Origin: Algoriphagus marinus
GTDB taxonomy: Bacteria > Bacteroidota > Bacteroidia > Cytophagales > Cyclobacteriaceae
Length of the DNA stretch: 64,000 nucleotides
Reading direction: 5' to 3'
Assembly (NCBI RefSeq): GCF_001936475.1
Contig: NZ_MSPQ01000004.1
Coordinates: 1-64,000 of the forward strand
The position numbers and the translations under genes are program-made. Position 1 is the stretch's first letter, and the number at the start of each line of letters is the position of its first letter. The notes beneath the pieces were generated by a model. The model made no database searches. It saw only the letters and a list, made by a program, of their open reading frames with translations, and was not told the origin of the DNA. Shown here piece after piece: positions 43,848-53,148 of this stretch.

Positions 43848-43993
43848 AGGTGCGTGTGTTTAGCATTTTATTGATCCAACTTCACATAATCTGTATCCCT
43901 AATCTAGTGATAAACCTCCGGGTCTGACTATAATTAAGTATTGAAATAAATTGGTATTTTTAATTTCTTGAGATCAGGAAAACGCCAAAAGCC

Positions 43994-44758
43994 ATGTCAT
44001 CAGTAAATCCCCAGCGATCAGAAAAAGTAACTCATAAAGTCTGGGTCAGGGCTTCGCATTGGATTATTTCTTTGAGTTTTTTATTTCTGGTCTTTACCGG
44101 GATCGAAATTCTGATGGTTCATCCGCGACTTTATTGGGGCGAAGTTGGGAATGAATTGACTCCAGCTTTGTTAGAATTTCCGATTAGCCGCAATCATCAA
44201 CGTTCGGATTGGGAAGAGAAGATTCCATTTTTTGATACACCAGATTCACCAGTAAGTGCGGGTAGAAATGGAGAAGAGTTGATGTTTAATGAAAATGGAT
44301 GGGGGAGAAGCCTTCACTTTTTAGCCGCTTGGTTTCTGGTATTGACGGGATTAGTTTATTTGTTTATAGGGGTTTTTAGCGGGCATTTTCAAAAGCATAT
44401 TTGGCCTAGGATCAGAGAACTGACCCCATCTCAGATTTTCCGGGATGTCAAATCGCATTTTCAATTGAAGATTGCGCCTCCTTCAGGTGGTCCACAATAC
44501 GGGATTTTGCAAAAAATCGCTTACATGAGTATCATTTTCTTTGCATTTCCACTAGCCATAATCACTGGCTTTACAATGTCTCCGGCCATCACAGCCGCTT
44601 ATCCTTTTCTCCTGGAGATTTTCGGAGGATATCAGTCTGCGAGAACCATCCATTTCTTTACTTCGCTGTCTTTGGAGATCTTTCTGATCATGCATATTGC
44701 GATGATCATTCTTTCCGGATTTAAGCAACAGGTACGTTATATGACTTTAGGAAAATAG
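43994..44758 (+). CDS. Cytochrome b561-type membrane subunit
   Basis: The 254-aa protein has four membrane helices with haem-ligand histidines in RASHWIISL, WGRSLHFLAAW, SARTIHFFTS and FLIMHIAM. This is the layout of b-type cytochromes that serve as quinol-linked membrane partners of molybdenum enzymes. It is immediately followed (2-nt gap) by a molybdopterin oxidoreductase, so the two form a periplasmic redox pair. Confidence 0.85.
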   Translation: MSSVNPQRSEKVTHKVWVRASHWIISLSFLFLVFTGIEILMVHPRLYWGEVGNELTPALLEFPISRNHQRSDWEEKIPFFDTPDSPVSAGRNGEELMFNENGWGRSLHFLAAWFLVLTGLVYLFIGVFSGHFQKHIWPRIRELTPSQIFRDVKSHFQLKIAPPSGGPQYGILQKIAYMSIIFFAFPLAIITGFTMSPAITAAYPFLLEIFGGYQSARTIHFFTSLSLEIFLIMHIAMIILSGFKQQVRYMTLGK

Positions 44759-44760
44759 CC

Positions 44761-45501
44761 ATGAAGAAGCAAATCATAACAAGACGAGCCGCCATTACCA
44801 CAGGACTGGCCGCGCTTGGAGCCTTACTAATTCCAGGTTGTAAGCAGCCCATGCCTCCCAACTATGGGAATATCCTGCGTATGGGTGACAACTTTACTTA
44901 CGCCGCGCATCGTGCCTTGCTTCCGGGTCAATCTTTGGCTAAGGAATATAACTTTAGTGAAATCTCGTCTATGCCTGCAACTGGTACTATTAATCCTGCT
45001 GATAGTTCCAAGGAGTATTTCAGTGAAAGTTATGAGAAACTGTTGCGCACTGATTTTGAGAATTGGAGTTTACCGGTGGAGGGGCTTGTGGCTCGGCCAG
45101 CGAGTTATTCCCTAAACCAACTCAAGAGTTTTGCATCCAGAACACAAATCACCAGACATACCTGTGAAGAGGGCTGGACTGCAATTGCAGAATGGACCGG
45201 GCTGCCACTGCGAATTCTTCTCGAGCATGCCGGAATCTCAGCAAAAGCCCGCTGGGTAAATTTTTATAGCTACGATGGCTGGTTGGATTGTATTGATCTG
45301 CTCGACGCCTTTCATCCGCAAACCATTTTGGCTTATGGCATGAATGGAAAGAACCTTTCGATTCCGCATGGAGCGCCACTTCGTTTGAGACTGGAAAAAC
45401 AAATTGGATTTAAAAGCATGAAATACTTGGAGCGGATTGTCGTTTCCGAAGAATACATTGATCCAGGCGATATAGGCTGGGCTTGGTATAATGGGATCTA
45501 A
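44761..45501 (+). CDS. Sulfite-oxidase-type molybdopterin oxidoreductase
   Basis: The 246-aa protein has a twin-arginine-like leader (TRRAAITTGLAALGALLIPGC), so it is probably exported folded, perhaps lipid-anchored at the Cys. The Mo-coordinating Cys lies in the family motif RHTCEEGWTAIAEWTG (compare R-x-C-V-E-G-W). The later segment YLERIVVSEEYIDPGDIGWAW closes the domain. The family includes MsrP (repair of oxidised Met) and sulfite dehydrogenases. The partner is the cytochrome b immediately upstream. The substrate is unresolved. Confidence 0.88.
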   Translation: MKKQIITRRAAITTGLAALGALLIPGCKQPMPPNYGNILRMGDNFTYAAHRALLPGQSLAKEYNFSEISSMPATGTINPADSSKEYFSESYEKLLRTDFENWSLPVEGLVARPASYSLNQLKSFASRTQITRHTCEEGWTAIAEWTGLPLRILLEHAGISAKARWVNFYSYDGWLDCIDLLDAFHPQTILAYGMNGKNLSIPHGAPLRLRLEKQIGFKSMKYLERIVVSEEYIDPGDIGWAWYNGI

Positions 45502-45535
45502 GTTTGAAGAGTGATGATTGTTGATTCTTTGCTTA

Positions 45536-45569
45536 AAAAGCATGAGAAAAAAGCCTGCTTTTAGTTTTT
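45536..45569 (+). terminator. Terminator after the molybdoenzyme pair
   Basis: AAAAGCA, 13-nt loop, TGCTTTT, then a T run. It overlaps the last bases of the convergent gene at 45561. Confidence 0.55.
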
Positions 45570-46184
45570 CAACCAACCGGCAACACTTCTTCTTTCCCGA
45601 GTATCCGAAGCTTGGACTTCGTGTTCCATTTCATCGCTTCGAAAGAAAACCATCCTTCCGCCCATTGGGGAGATGTTTATTTGACCTTGGCCTTTGGGAT
45701 GTAATGCCAACATGCCCCCGTCTTTTTCCTGCCAATCTTTATTGAGGTACATTACAATAGAAAATTTCCGTCCTTTTTCGGTCTTGAACTGGTCGAGGTG
45801 ACGGGCATAAAAGTTCTTTTTTTCGTAGCTGGAGTAATGACTTTCAAAACTTTTAATGGAAGTGAAGCAAGTGCTATTCAAGTGCGCGATAAAACCCTGG
45901 ATTTTTTTTAGGTAGATCATTTCAAATGGATCTATGCTCTGGTCTCCGATCCAATTGATTTGGTCACCTCTGATGCTTTTGTTTTTTTGAAATCCGGACT
46001 TGTTCCCCACACCGGAAGACATCATTTCTCCAGATGCTTTCAACCGTTGGATGTTTGCTCTTAATCCATTCACGGTGCTTGGAAGGATGAAATCATCGCA
46101 GCATCCATAATCATGATCCATTAGACCTTGAATCAATTCTTCAAATTGATCTTGTTCCAAAATTTCTTTGGGTTCCATGCTCAT
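45561..46184 (-). CDS. 2OG-Fe(II) oxygenase, prolyl-4-hydroxylase-like
   Basis: The 207-aa protein has a double-stranded beta-helix core with the triad His-x-Asp in ARHLDQF, a distal His in MEHEVQ, and the 2-oxoglutarate Arg in RRSVAGW. The intervening SIVMYLNKDWQEKDGGMLAL is characteristic of P4HC-type enzymes. It likely hydroxylates a protein side chain in the cytosol. It is monocistronic. Confidence 0.88.
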   Translation of the reverse strand: MSMEPKEILEQDQFEELIQGLMDHDYGCCDDFILPSTVNGLRANIQRLKASGEMMSSGVGNKSGFQKNKSIRGDQINWIGDQSIDPFEMIYLKKIQGFIAHLNSTCFTSIKSFESHYSSYEKKNFYARHLDQFKTEKGRKFSIVMYLNKDWQEKDGGMLALHPKGQGQINISPMGGRMVFFRSDEMEHEVQASDTRERRSVAGWLKN

Positions 46185-46351
46185 GCCAGGTAAGGTTTTA
46201 CCTGAGTGTATGCATTTACAAAGAGGGTGAGCTAAAGGACGACAATTAAAAAGCTATTCTATGATATTCCTTTTTAAAAGATTACAAGCATTTGATTAAA
46301 ATGAGCCTATACTTATTTAAAGTGGTTAATGGGGCCAAAAATATCAATGCT

Positions 46352-47104
46352 TTATTTATGATCCAGTTCAGTTCTAATTAATAAAATCAATTCGTTGATG
46401 GATTTTTGGATTTGGATCAAGTAGCCTCGGCCTGTAGATAGTACGCCATAGGTGTCTTTGCATTCATCGATGAGCTCTGGAAAGTGTTTTTTAAAAAGTT
46501 CTTGATTTACCGGCTTTACGAACTGAAAGTCGGGATCATATTCTACAATAAAGCCCATTTTTTTACGAGTTACAGGGCCAATCTGATAATGGTATTTATG
46601 GTCAATTACAGCATCTAAATTTTCATATTGTTTATACTGGTAATCGTAGAGGTTGATAAGAGCCGATTTTACCTCTTTTGATTCCAGAACGTCCATTCCA
46701 TTGGATGAGACGATGAGATTGTAAATTCCGATTTTTGGAAAAAAGCTCATCACCCCAAGCATGATGTTTTTGGACAAACTATCTGGATGGTTTTCTTCTT
46801 TGTCTAATTGAGTGGCGATTGAATCATTTGAAATTAATCTTCTCAGTGTTCCTACACTTCGGGTTTGTAATTCAATGATATGATTTACTTCAGCGGAGTC
46901 TTGCTGTAATGAGGTTAATAAATTGGTGTAAATCTCCCTGGCGAGTATTTTGGATTTTCGGTTTTCATTCCAATTATTAATGGACAAGGCTATTAATATT
47001 CCGATCACCACGAGGAAAATTTCCCCTACGGCATATTTGAAGTATTTCCCTGTGTTGCCGGCAGCGAGGAGATTTTGTCTGATTTTTCGAAAAAATTTTA
47101 ACAT
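46352..47104 (-). CDS. DUF6090 family membrane protein
   Basis: The 250-aa protein opens MLKFFRKIRQNLLAAGNTGK and then has the family's single membrane segment GEIFLVVIGILIALSINNWNE. An extracytoplasmic alpha-helical domain follows (KILAREIYTNLLTSLQQDS). This signature is highly typical of DUF6090 in Bacteroidota. The function is unknown. It is single and lies before a gene on the opposite strand. Confidence 0.9.
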   Translation of the reverse strand: MLKFFRKIRQNLLAAGNTGKYFKYAVGEIFLVVIGILIALSINNWNENRKSKILAREIYTNLLTSLQQDSAEVNHIIELQTRSVGTLRRLISNDSIATQLDKEENHPDSLSKNIMLGVMSFFPKIGIYNLIVSSNGMDVLESKEVKSALINLYDYQYKQYENLDAVIDHKYHYQIGPVTRKKMGFIVEYDPDFQFVKPVNQELFKKHFPELIDECKDTYGVLSTGRGYLIQIQKSINELILLIRTELDHK

Positions 47105-47335
47105 TGCTTTTTCAATTAAAAATGAAGCTTTTCTCTCAATTCAAGGGTGGAAATAGTGTAAAGACTCAAATAATATCAGTTTTTAATTCCACTTATTTAT
47201 CAATTTCCTGAATGGAAATCAATTGTAATGAGCAAAAATGATAGTGTATCCGAGTTTCTTTCCATCCCTTTCTTATAGTTTTCGCTTATTTTTCTAAGTT
47301 TTTCGCCCTATCTTTTTGGTCAAACTTTCCTCTTT

Positions 47336-50300
47336 ATGCTTAAAAAATTACTCGCAACATCTGTCCTTTTTTCTTGTTCATTTCTTGCCTTTTCGCAAGA
47401 TCTCAGTCAAATCCTAGATTCCTACCAATTCAGAAATGTCGGACCGCTCCGTGGAGGTCGCGTGACTGCAGTAGAAGGAGTGGATACCAAACCTTCTAAT
47501 TTCTACATGGGAGCAACCGGTGGAGGAGTCTGGAAAACGGAGGATTATGGTATCACTTGGAAAAATATTTCGGATGGTTATTTCCCCACACCTTCGATCG
47601 GAGCGATTTCCGTTTATCAAAAACAACCTGAAATCATTTATGTGGGTACGGGTTCGGATGGGCTTCGCTCCAATGTGATCACTGGAAAAGGAATGTTCAA
47701 ATCCAAGGATGAAGGAAAAACCTGGGAATTTATCGGTTTGAAAAATGCCGGACAAATCGGGGCAGTGGAGATTCACCCTACGAATCCAGATATTGTTTAT
47801 GTAGCTGCTATCGGTCAGGCTTTTGATAAAAACACCGAACGAGGAGTCTTTAAGACTGTCGATGGTGGTGCAAACTGGGAGAAAGTTTTTTATCATTCGG
47901 ATAGTGTCGGAGTATCCGATTTGGAACTTGCACCGGATGATCCAAATACCATTTATGCTGGTGCTTGGCGAGGAGAGCGTAAGCCTTGGACGATTACTTC
48001 GGGTTCTTCTGAAGGAGGTGTTTATAAATCTACCGATGCCGGTAAAACCTGGACAAAGTTGAGCAAAGGACTTCCAAGCAAATTGACTGGGAAAATTGAC
48101 TTTGCAGTATCGCCAGCAGATCCAAATGTGGTCTATGCGAATATTGAAGCTTCGGATAATCAAGGTGGACTTTATCGGTCTGCAGATCGTGGGGAATCAT
48201 GGGAGTTTGTCTCCGATAATTCCAACCTGACGAATCGACCTTTTTACTACACCAATATTTACGCAAACCCTAAGGATGCCAATACGCTTTATAATAACGC
48301 CTTGCGATTTATGCGCTCCTACGATGGCGGGAAAACCTGGAGGTCCCTTTCCACTCCGCATGGTGATAACCATGACATTTGGATCAATCCAAGTGATACT
48401 ACGATTTGGATTCAAGCAAATGATGGCGGAGCAAACATTACTCAAAACAATGGGGTAAGTTGGTCCACCCAGTTTAATCAACCGACAGCAGAGCTTTATC
48501 AAGTTGAAGTGGACGATCAATATCCTTATTGGCTCTATGCTGGTCAACAGGATAATTACAGCACGATTGCGGTGCCAAGTATGCCGCCATTGAGTGTGCA
48601 ATCTGGAAGTAATGCCTTTATCATCAATACCGGAGGTTGCGAAACAGGCCCGGCAGTACCAAAGCCAGGAGATCCGAATATTGTCTATTCGAATTGCAAA
48701 GGTCGATTTGGAGTCTTTGACAAGAGAACCGGACAGGAGATGCAGTACTATGTGGGCGCTTCCAATATCTATGGACACAATCCAAAGGATTTGAAATTCA
48801 GATTTCAGCGGGTAGCTCCTATCCATGTTTCTCCCCATAATTCAGGGGTGATCTACCATACATCGCAGTATGTGCACAAGACCTTGGATGAAGGTAAAAC
48901 ATGGGAAATTATTTCACCAGATCTAACGGCAAATGAGCCGGACAAGCAAGTAGTTCCAGGATCTCCTATCACGCGGGATGTGACTGGAGAGGAATATTAC
49001 AGTACTATTTACGCAATCCGGGAATCTCCAATTCAGGAAGGTTTGATCTGGGTAGGTGCAAATGATGGCCCGGTACATGTGACCAAAGATGGTGGCAAAA
49101 CTTGGGAAAATGTGACTCCAAATATGCCAAAAGGCGGTAGAGTGGATTCAGTTGATCCTTCACCACACGATCCTGCTACTGCGTATGTTGCGATCTTGAG
49201 ATACTTGATGGGTGATGATAAACCTTACATCTACAAGACCAACGATTATGGCAAAACCTGGACTTTGTTGACGGATGGCAAAAATGGAATCCCTGAAGAT
49301 TTTCCAACATTAGTGGTTCGTGAAGACCATGTCAAAAAAGGTGTTCTTTACGCAGGAACGCAGTTTGGCTTATTTATTTCCTTGAATGACGGAGCAAACT
49401 GGACGCCTTTCAAAAGCAATCTTCCTGTCACTCCAATAACTGATATCAAGATCCATCAGGATGATTTGGTGATGTCTACCATGGGTAGAGGATTCTGGAT
49501 TTTGGATAATCTGACTAGTTTACGGGGAGTCAATGAGATTAAAGATCAGCGAGTGGTTTTATTTCAGACTAAGCCTGCTATCCGAAATATGATGAGCGCT
49601 TCCAGTGAAACAAACGGGCCGGAATATATGCGTGCTGGTGCTAAACTGGACTTCTATCTTGCCGAAAAGCAGGAGGGACTTCGCTTGGAGTTGATCAATG
49701 AAAAAGGTCAAGTCGTTCGAACTTTCAAAGCTGATGCTCCAAAAGGAGAAAAAGTAGATACTACCCGAAATATGTCAACAGAATTCTCCGAAGCGCCAGC
49801 TTCTGGAGGTCTACCAAACAAGGCTGGGATGAATCATTTCAACTGGAATCTCAGGCACCAAGGGGGCTGGGATAAAGACCCAAAGCGAGCCTATACAGGC
49901 AATGGGCCTATGGTTTCTACAGGAAATTATACAGCAAGACTAATAGCGGGAGAAACCGTGTTGGAGGAGAAATTCGAGGTGCTTTTGGATCCGCGAGTGA
50001 CCTTGGTGACTGATGAGGATGTGGCGGAGCAGGAGGCTTTGAATTTGGAGATTCAGACTTTCCGAGACCAAGTTGATCAATTGATCGCTGCAGTTGAAAA
50101 AGAGCAGGAAGCCTTGAAACTCATAATTGAAAAGGAAAATACAACCAAAAAAATCGCTCGGAAGAAAAGTGAATTGGATGCTATCCACGAGGAGTTGGTG
50201 ACTCCGGAAGGAACTTATATGCAACCCATGCTGGAAGATCAGGCTAGATATTTAAGTTCCATGATGGGTCAAGCAGACCAAAAACCCGGGAATGATGCCT

Positions 50301-50368
50301 ATGAGCGCTTTTCTGAATTGAAGAAGCAATTTGAGGATATCAAGACGCGATTTGAAGCCATGAAATAG
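47336..50368 (+). CDS. Secreted VPS10/Asp-box (sortilin-like) propeller protein
   Basis: The 1010-aa protein has a signal peptide (ending AFSQD). Many Asp-box repeats follow (S/T-x-D-x-G-x-T-W: KTEDYGITWKN, SKDEGKTWEF, KTVDGGANWEK, STDAGKTWTK, RSADRGESWEF, SYDGGKTWRS), which build a beta-propeller. The C-terminal 200 residues hold a beta domain (LDFYLAEKQEGLRLELINEKG) and a helical tail. Related proteins are annotated as glycosyl hydrolase or VPS10-domain proteins in Bacteroidota; no catalytic residues are evident. It is closed by a terminator. Confidence 0.9.
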   Translation: MLKKLLATSVLFSCSFLAFSQDLSQILDSYQFRNVGPLRGGRVTAVEGVDTKPSNFYMGATGGGVWKTEDYGITWKNISDGYFPTPSIGAISVYQKQPEIIYVGTGSDGLRSNVITGKGMFKSKDEGKTWEFIGLKNAGQIGAVEIHPTNPDIVYVAAIGQAFDKNTERGVFKTVDGGANWEKVFYHSDSVGVSDLELAPDDPNTIYAGAWRGERKPWTITSGSSEGGVYKSTDAGKTWTKLSKGLPSKLTGKIDFAVSPADPNVVYANIEASDNQGGLYRSADRGESWEFVSDNSNLTNRPFYYTNIYANPKDANTLYNNALRFMRSYDGGKTWRSLSTPHGDNHDIWINPSDTTIWIQANDGGANITQNNGVSWSTQFNQPTAELYQVEVDDQYPYWLYAGQQDNYSTIAVPSMPPLSVQSGSNAFIINTGGCETGPAVPKPGDPNIVYSNCKGRFGVFDKRTGQEMQYYVGASNIYGHNPKDLKFRFQRVAPIHVSPHNSGVIYHTSQYVHKTLDEGKTWEIISPDLTANEPDKQVVPGSPITRDVTGEEYYSTIYAIRESPIQEGLIWVGANDGPVHVTKDGGKTWENVTPNMPKGGRVDSVDPSPHDPATAYVAILRYLMGDDKPYIYKTNDYGKTWTLLTDGKNGIPEDFPTLVVREDHVKKGVLYAGTQFGLFISLNDGANWTPFKSNLPVTPITDIKIHQDDLVMSTMGRGFWILDNLTSLRGVNEIKDQRVVLFQTKPAIRNMMSASSETNGPEYMRAGAKLDFYLAEKQEGLRLELINEKGQVVRTFKADAPKGEKVDTTRNMSTEFSEAPASGGLPNKAGMNHFNWNLRHQGGWDKDPKRAYTGNGPMVSTGNYTARLIAGETVLEEKFEVLLDPRVTLVTDEDVAEQEALNLEIQTFRDQVDQLIAAVEKEQEALKLIIEKENTTKKIARKKSELDAIHEELVTPEGTYMQPMLEDQARYLSSMMGQADQKPGNDAYERFSELKKQFEDIKTRFEAMK

Positions 50369-50395
50369 GTTGATTGAATAAGATCCTTTGATGTG

Positions 50396-50429
50396 AAAGG
50401 GCCTGAATTTTCGAATCAGGCCCTTTTTC
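50396..50429 (+). terminator. Terminator after the VPS10-like gene
   Basis: AAAGGGCCTGA, loop ATTTTCGA, TCAGGCCCTTTTT; a strong GC stem with a T run, 28 nt after the stop. Confidence 0.92.
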
Positions 50430-50449
50430 TTTTCCCATTTTTTAATCTT

Positions 50450-50457
50450 TACTTTTG
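50450..50457 (+). promoter_or_regulatory. -7 box (TACTTTTG) of the SDR gene
   Basis: TACTTTTG fits TAnnTTTG exactly and lies 19-26 nt before ATG 50476. The TTG at 50455, which would give a longer ORF, is part of this box, so the start at 50476 is preferred. The -33 element is weak. Confidence 0.55.
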
Positions 50458-50475
50458 CCGCCTAGTAATAGCAAT

Positions 50476-52029
50476 ATGGCAGGTCAAGAAAAGGAAAAAT
50501 CAACTTTCACTCAAGAGCAAATCGATCAATGTATCGAGTTTTTAGAGGGATTGAACGCGAATACAGATCGGATTTTTGAGATCCCATTGGAGCGAAGAAA
50601 AGCGCTTTTTATTGCTGCTGGGCAGCTTTCCCGACCGAGTAAAGAGGAACTGGCATTACGGAAAAAAGGGGCAAAGAAAATTAGACGCAAGAAAATAGTG
50701 GCGATTGATATTCAAGCTCGCAATGCTACAGGAATCCGTTCGGCTCGGGAAGCAGCTGTTTTTATTGCGCCGAGTCAGTTGGCTTTGGGAAATAAAGATG
50801 CTGATTCTACTGTTAAACTGGCCTCACCCCGCGAATGCTATGTTTGTAAAAACTCATTTGATATCCTTCACCATTTCTATGATACGATGTGTCCGGATTG
50901 TGGGGAGTTCAATTATGCAAAGCGCTTTCAGACTGCTGACCTGACAGGACAAGTGGCTTTGGTGACAGGTTCGCGATTGAAAATCGGATACCATATTACC
51001 TTGATGATGCTGCGAGCCGGAGCAATGGTAATTGCTACCACCAGATTTCCAGTAGATTCTGCTTTGCGCTTTTCAAAGGAACCTGACTTCAGCGAATGGG
51101 GCGATCGATTACATATTCATGGTTTGGATTTAAGACATATTCCAAGCGTGGAGATTTTCTGTAATTACATCGAACAGCGCTATGATCGATTAGATATCTT
51201 GATCAATAATGCCGCTCAGACGGTACGGCGTCCATCCGGTTTTTACCAGCATTTGATGGAAAATGAATCTTTGGCCTGGAAAGATATTTCACCTGCTGCC
51301 CAAAAATTGCTAACAGCTCATCAAACTTGCTTGAAGGAATTGCAGTTGCTCAGCCAAGAATTTACCGAAGGTGAAAACAAAAATCTTCCTGTTTCTTGGC
51401 ATGGTAAGCAGTTGGGAATAGGGCTTACTTCATCTGCTCAATTGACCCAGATTCCTTATAGCATGGATGATTCTTTGAGTTCGGATGAGATTTTTCCCGC
51501 AGGGAAATTGGATGCGGATCTCCAGCAAGTGGATTTGAGAAAGACGAACAGTTGGAGACTGAAGCTTGGTGAAATCCAAACCAACGAAATGTTGGAAGTA
51601 CAATTGGTAAACTCAGTTGCTCCGTTTGTGCTTTGTAATCGCTTGGTGAATCTGATGAAAAGAGAAAACACAGGCAAAAAACATATCATCAACGTCTCGG
51701 CGATGGAGGGTAAATTCCATCAATTCCATAAGGAATCCAGACATCCGCATACCAACATGGCAAAGGCTGCATTGAACATGATGACGCTGACCTCAGCGAG
51801 TGATTTTGCGAAATTTGGAATCTATACCAATGCAGTGGATACAGGTTGGGTGACGGATGAGGATCCTGCTGAGTTAGCAAAGCGGAAACAGGAGATTCAT
51901 GATTTTCAACCACCACTGGATATTGTGGATGGAGCTGCTCGGGTATTGGATCCTTTGTTTGATGGGATCAATTCCGGAAAGCATTGGTGCGGGAAGTTTT
52001 TGAAGGATTATAAACCTACCAGTTGGTAA
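50476..52029 (+). CDS. SDR-family oxidoreductase with N-terminal zinc ribbon, atypical catalytic site
   Basis: The 517-aa protein (from ATG 50476) has an N-terminal about 115-residue helical region with a basic patch ([11 protein letters not shown]). A zinc ribbon follows, CYVCKN...CPDCGE (Cys121/124 and Cys139/142). The Rossmann SDR domain has [11 protein letters not shown] and [11 protein letters not shown]. The usual catalytic YxxxK is TNMAK here (Thr426 in place of Tyr, Lys430 kept), while the SAMEG serine is present. Normal hydride chemistry may be altered, or the enzyme may have a different role. About double the normal SDR length (250), it is a single gene between two terminators. Confidence 0.82.
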   Translation: MAGQEKEKSTFTQEQIDQCIEFLEGLNANTDRIFEIPLERRKALFIAAGQLSRPSKEELALRKKGAKKIRRKKIVAIDIQARNATGIRSAREAAVFIAPSQLALGNKDADSTVKLASPRECYVCKNSFDILHHFYDTMCPDCGEFNYAKRFQTADLTGQVALVTGSRLKIGYHITLMMLRAGAMVIATTRFPVDSALRFSKEPDFSEWGDRLHIHGLDLRHIPSVEIFCNYIEQRYDRLDILINNAAQTVRRPSGFYQHLMENESLAWKDISPAAQKLLTAHQTCLKELQLLSQEFTEGENKNLPVSWHGKQLGIGLTSSAQLTQIPYSMDDSLSSDEIFPAGKLDADLQQVDLRKTNSWRLKLGEIQTNEMLEVQLVNSVAPFVLCNRLVNLMKRENTGKKHIINVSAMEGKFHQFHKESRHPHTNMAKAALNMMTLTSASDFAKFGIYTNAVDTGWVTDEDPAELAKRKQEIHDFQPPLDIVDGAARVLDPLFDGINSGKHWCGKFLKDYKPTSW

Positions 52030-52042
52030 GGTAACCATGTGG

Positions 52043-52074
52043 AAAAATTGAACACCCTATTGTGCTCAATTTTT
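52043..52074. terminator. Bidirectional terminator
   Basis: AAAAATTGAACAC, loop CCTATT, GTGCTCAATTTTT. A-rich and T-rich ends allow termination from both sides, between the SDR gene and the convergent gene at 52100. Confidence 0.8.
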
Positions 52075-52099
52075 GAAGTTTTTAACCAGTGAAAAAGGT

Positions 52100-52669
52100 T
52101 TAAAGCAAACCTTTTCCTGAGGCGCCGATATGATGATCAAACCATGCATTAGGCCCAAATGCTGATTGTACCCAGCCGATATAAATTCGACTCGCAAAGC
52201 TGTTTGCGGTGATTCCATAACCGCTTCCTTCGTCATGGAGAATATCGTAAACATCGTTTTCACAATTTCTATCTACAATACTATAGCCCTCTCGACTTCG
52301 CTTTAGCATCATTTTGGTAGCTTGAGCAGGATTCACATTTGGGACATCCAATCGTTTCCATTCTGTATAAGGTTCACTATACCAGGTTTTCCCTTGACCG
52401 GGATTCATGAGTAAGCCATTTTTATCTCTTGCACCTAAAGGAATGCTGAGGGTTTTTTTACGCTGAAAAACACGAACTATTTCTTCAAGTTTATTGGGGC
52501 AATCTTCTGTCCAAAAACCTTTGTAGGCTGCAGCTGAAAAACCATTCCCAGCTTGATTTTCGGTTGAAGTACATCTCATCAATCCATTTGAAAGTAGGAA
52601 AGCGCAGCCTACATGGCCTAGCCCTCCTGCTCCTTTTCTATTCAAAAAAACGTAAGCGGTTCCATTCAT
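52100..52669 (-). CDS. Permuted papain-like (NlpC/P60- or LRAT-type) protein
   Basis: The 189-aa protein has no signal peptide. A GHVGCAF motif near residue 18 supplies a His in the order expected of a permuted NlpC/P60 or LRAT-like amidase/acyltransferase, and a later DRNCENDVYDIL (about residue 140) supplies the Cys after an Asn. The hydrophobic context (YVFLNRKGAGGLGHVG) fits the first strand. This is a reading by motif order only. The small membrane/coiled-coil gene upstream (52674) ends 4 nt before its start, suggesting they work together. Confidence 0.6.
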   Translation of the reverse strand: MNGTAYVFLNRKGAGGLGHVGCAFLLSNGLMRCTSTENQAGNGFSAAAYKGFWTEDCPNKLEEIVRVFQRKKTLSIPLGARDKNGLLMNPGQGKTWYSEPYTEWKRLDVPNVNPAQATKMMLKRSREGYSIVDRNCENDVYDILHDEGSGYGITANSFASRIYIGWVQSAFGPNAWFDHHIGASGKGLL

Positions 52670-52673
52670 GATT

Positions 52674-53039
52674 TCAAGAGTTTGATTTATTTTTTTCCAT
52701 GCTTTTCATAGCATCGACTTGATGTTTGATCAGATCGAGTTGTTCTTGAGTTTTTGCTTTTATCTGGTCTAGGCTGCGGTTTTGAATACTCATGGCCTTG
52801 GATCTAAAAAGCTCGGCAATTACTAGGTTTTCAAGGTCTTGGAGTCGCTTTGACTGAAGTTTCTCTTGTTTGAAATACTCTCTAAAAAGCAAAAAATGTA
52901 AAAGACCTATGCTCACTAAAACCAATAGCGTCAATCCACTCAAAAAATAAGTTTCTAATAAGGCAAGCAACATAAGCGCTAGGGGAATTTTCCTAGTATT
53001 CAAATTTACTACACACAGTTCCGAAGAGGAATACGGCAA
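52674..53039 (-). CDS. Small membrane-anchored coiled-coil protein
   Basis: The 121-aa protein has two close hydrophobic segments (PLALMLLALLETYFLSG; LTLLVLVSIGLLHFLLF) and then a helical cytosolic tail (KQEKLQSKRLQDLENLVIAE). The start could be a later Met (MLLALLETY). No family is recognised. It is co-directional with and 4 nt from the papain-like gene, likely one operon. Confidence 0.6.
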   Translation of the reverse strand: MPYSSSELCVVNLNTRKIPLALMLLALLETYFLSGLTLLVLVSIGLLHFLLFREYFKQEKLQSKRLQDLENLVIAELFRSKAMSIQNRSLDQIKAKTQEQLDLIKHQVDAMKSMEKNKSNS

Positions 53040-53053
53040 AGGGCCTATTTCAG

Positions 53054-53132
53054 AGGGCAGTTTATCAGTAGGCAGTAATCAGTTAGCAGTTAGCAGTAGG
53101 CAGTAATCAGTTGGCAGTAAGCAGAGGGCAGG
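53054..53132. repeat. GGCAGTA-type heptamer array
   Basis: AGTAGGCAGTAATCAGTTAG, repeated with small changes (CAGTTAGCAGT, AGTAGGCAGTAATCAGTTGG, CAGTAAGCAG), reads in reverse complement as CTGCCTACTG and CTGCCAACTG. It is related to the AACTGCC arrays at 1-45 and 17338-17497, but here no CCCGAT unit is inserted. It lies between the 3' end of the histidine kinase gene and the small membrane gene. Confidence 0.75.
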
Positions 53133-53148
53133 TAATCTGAAAGCAGCT

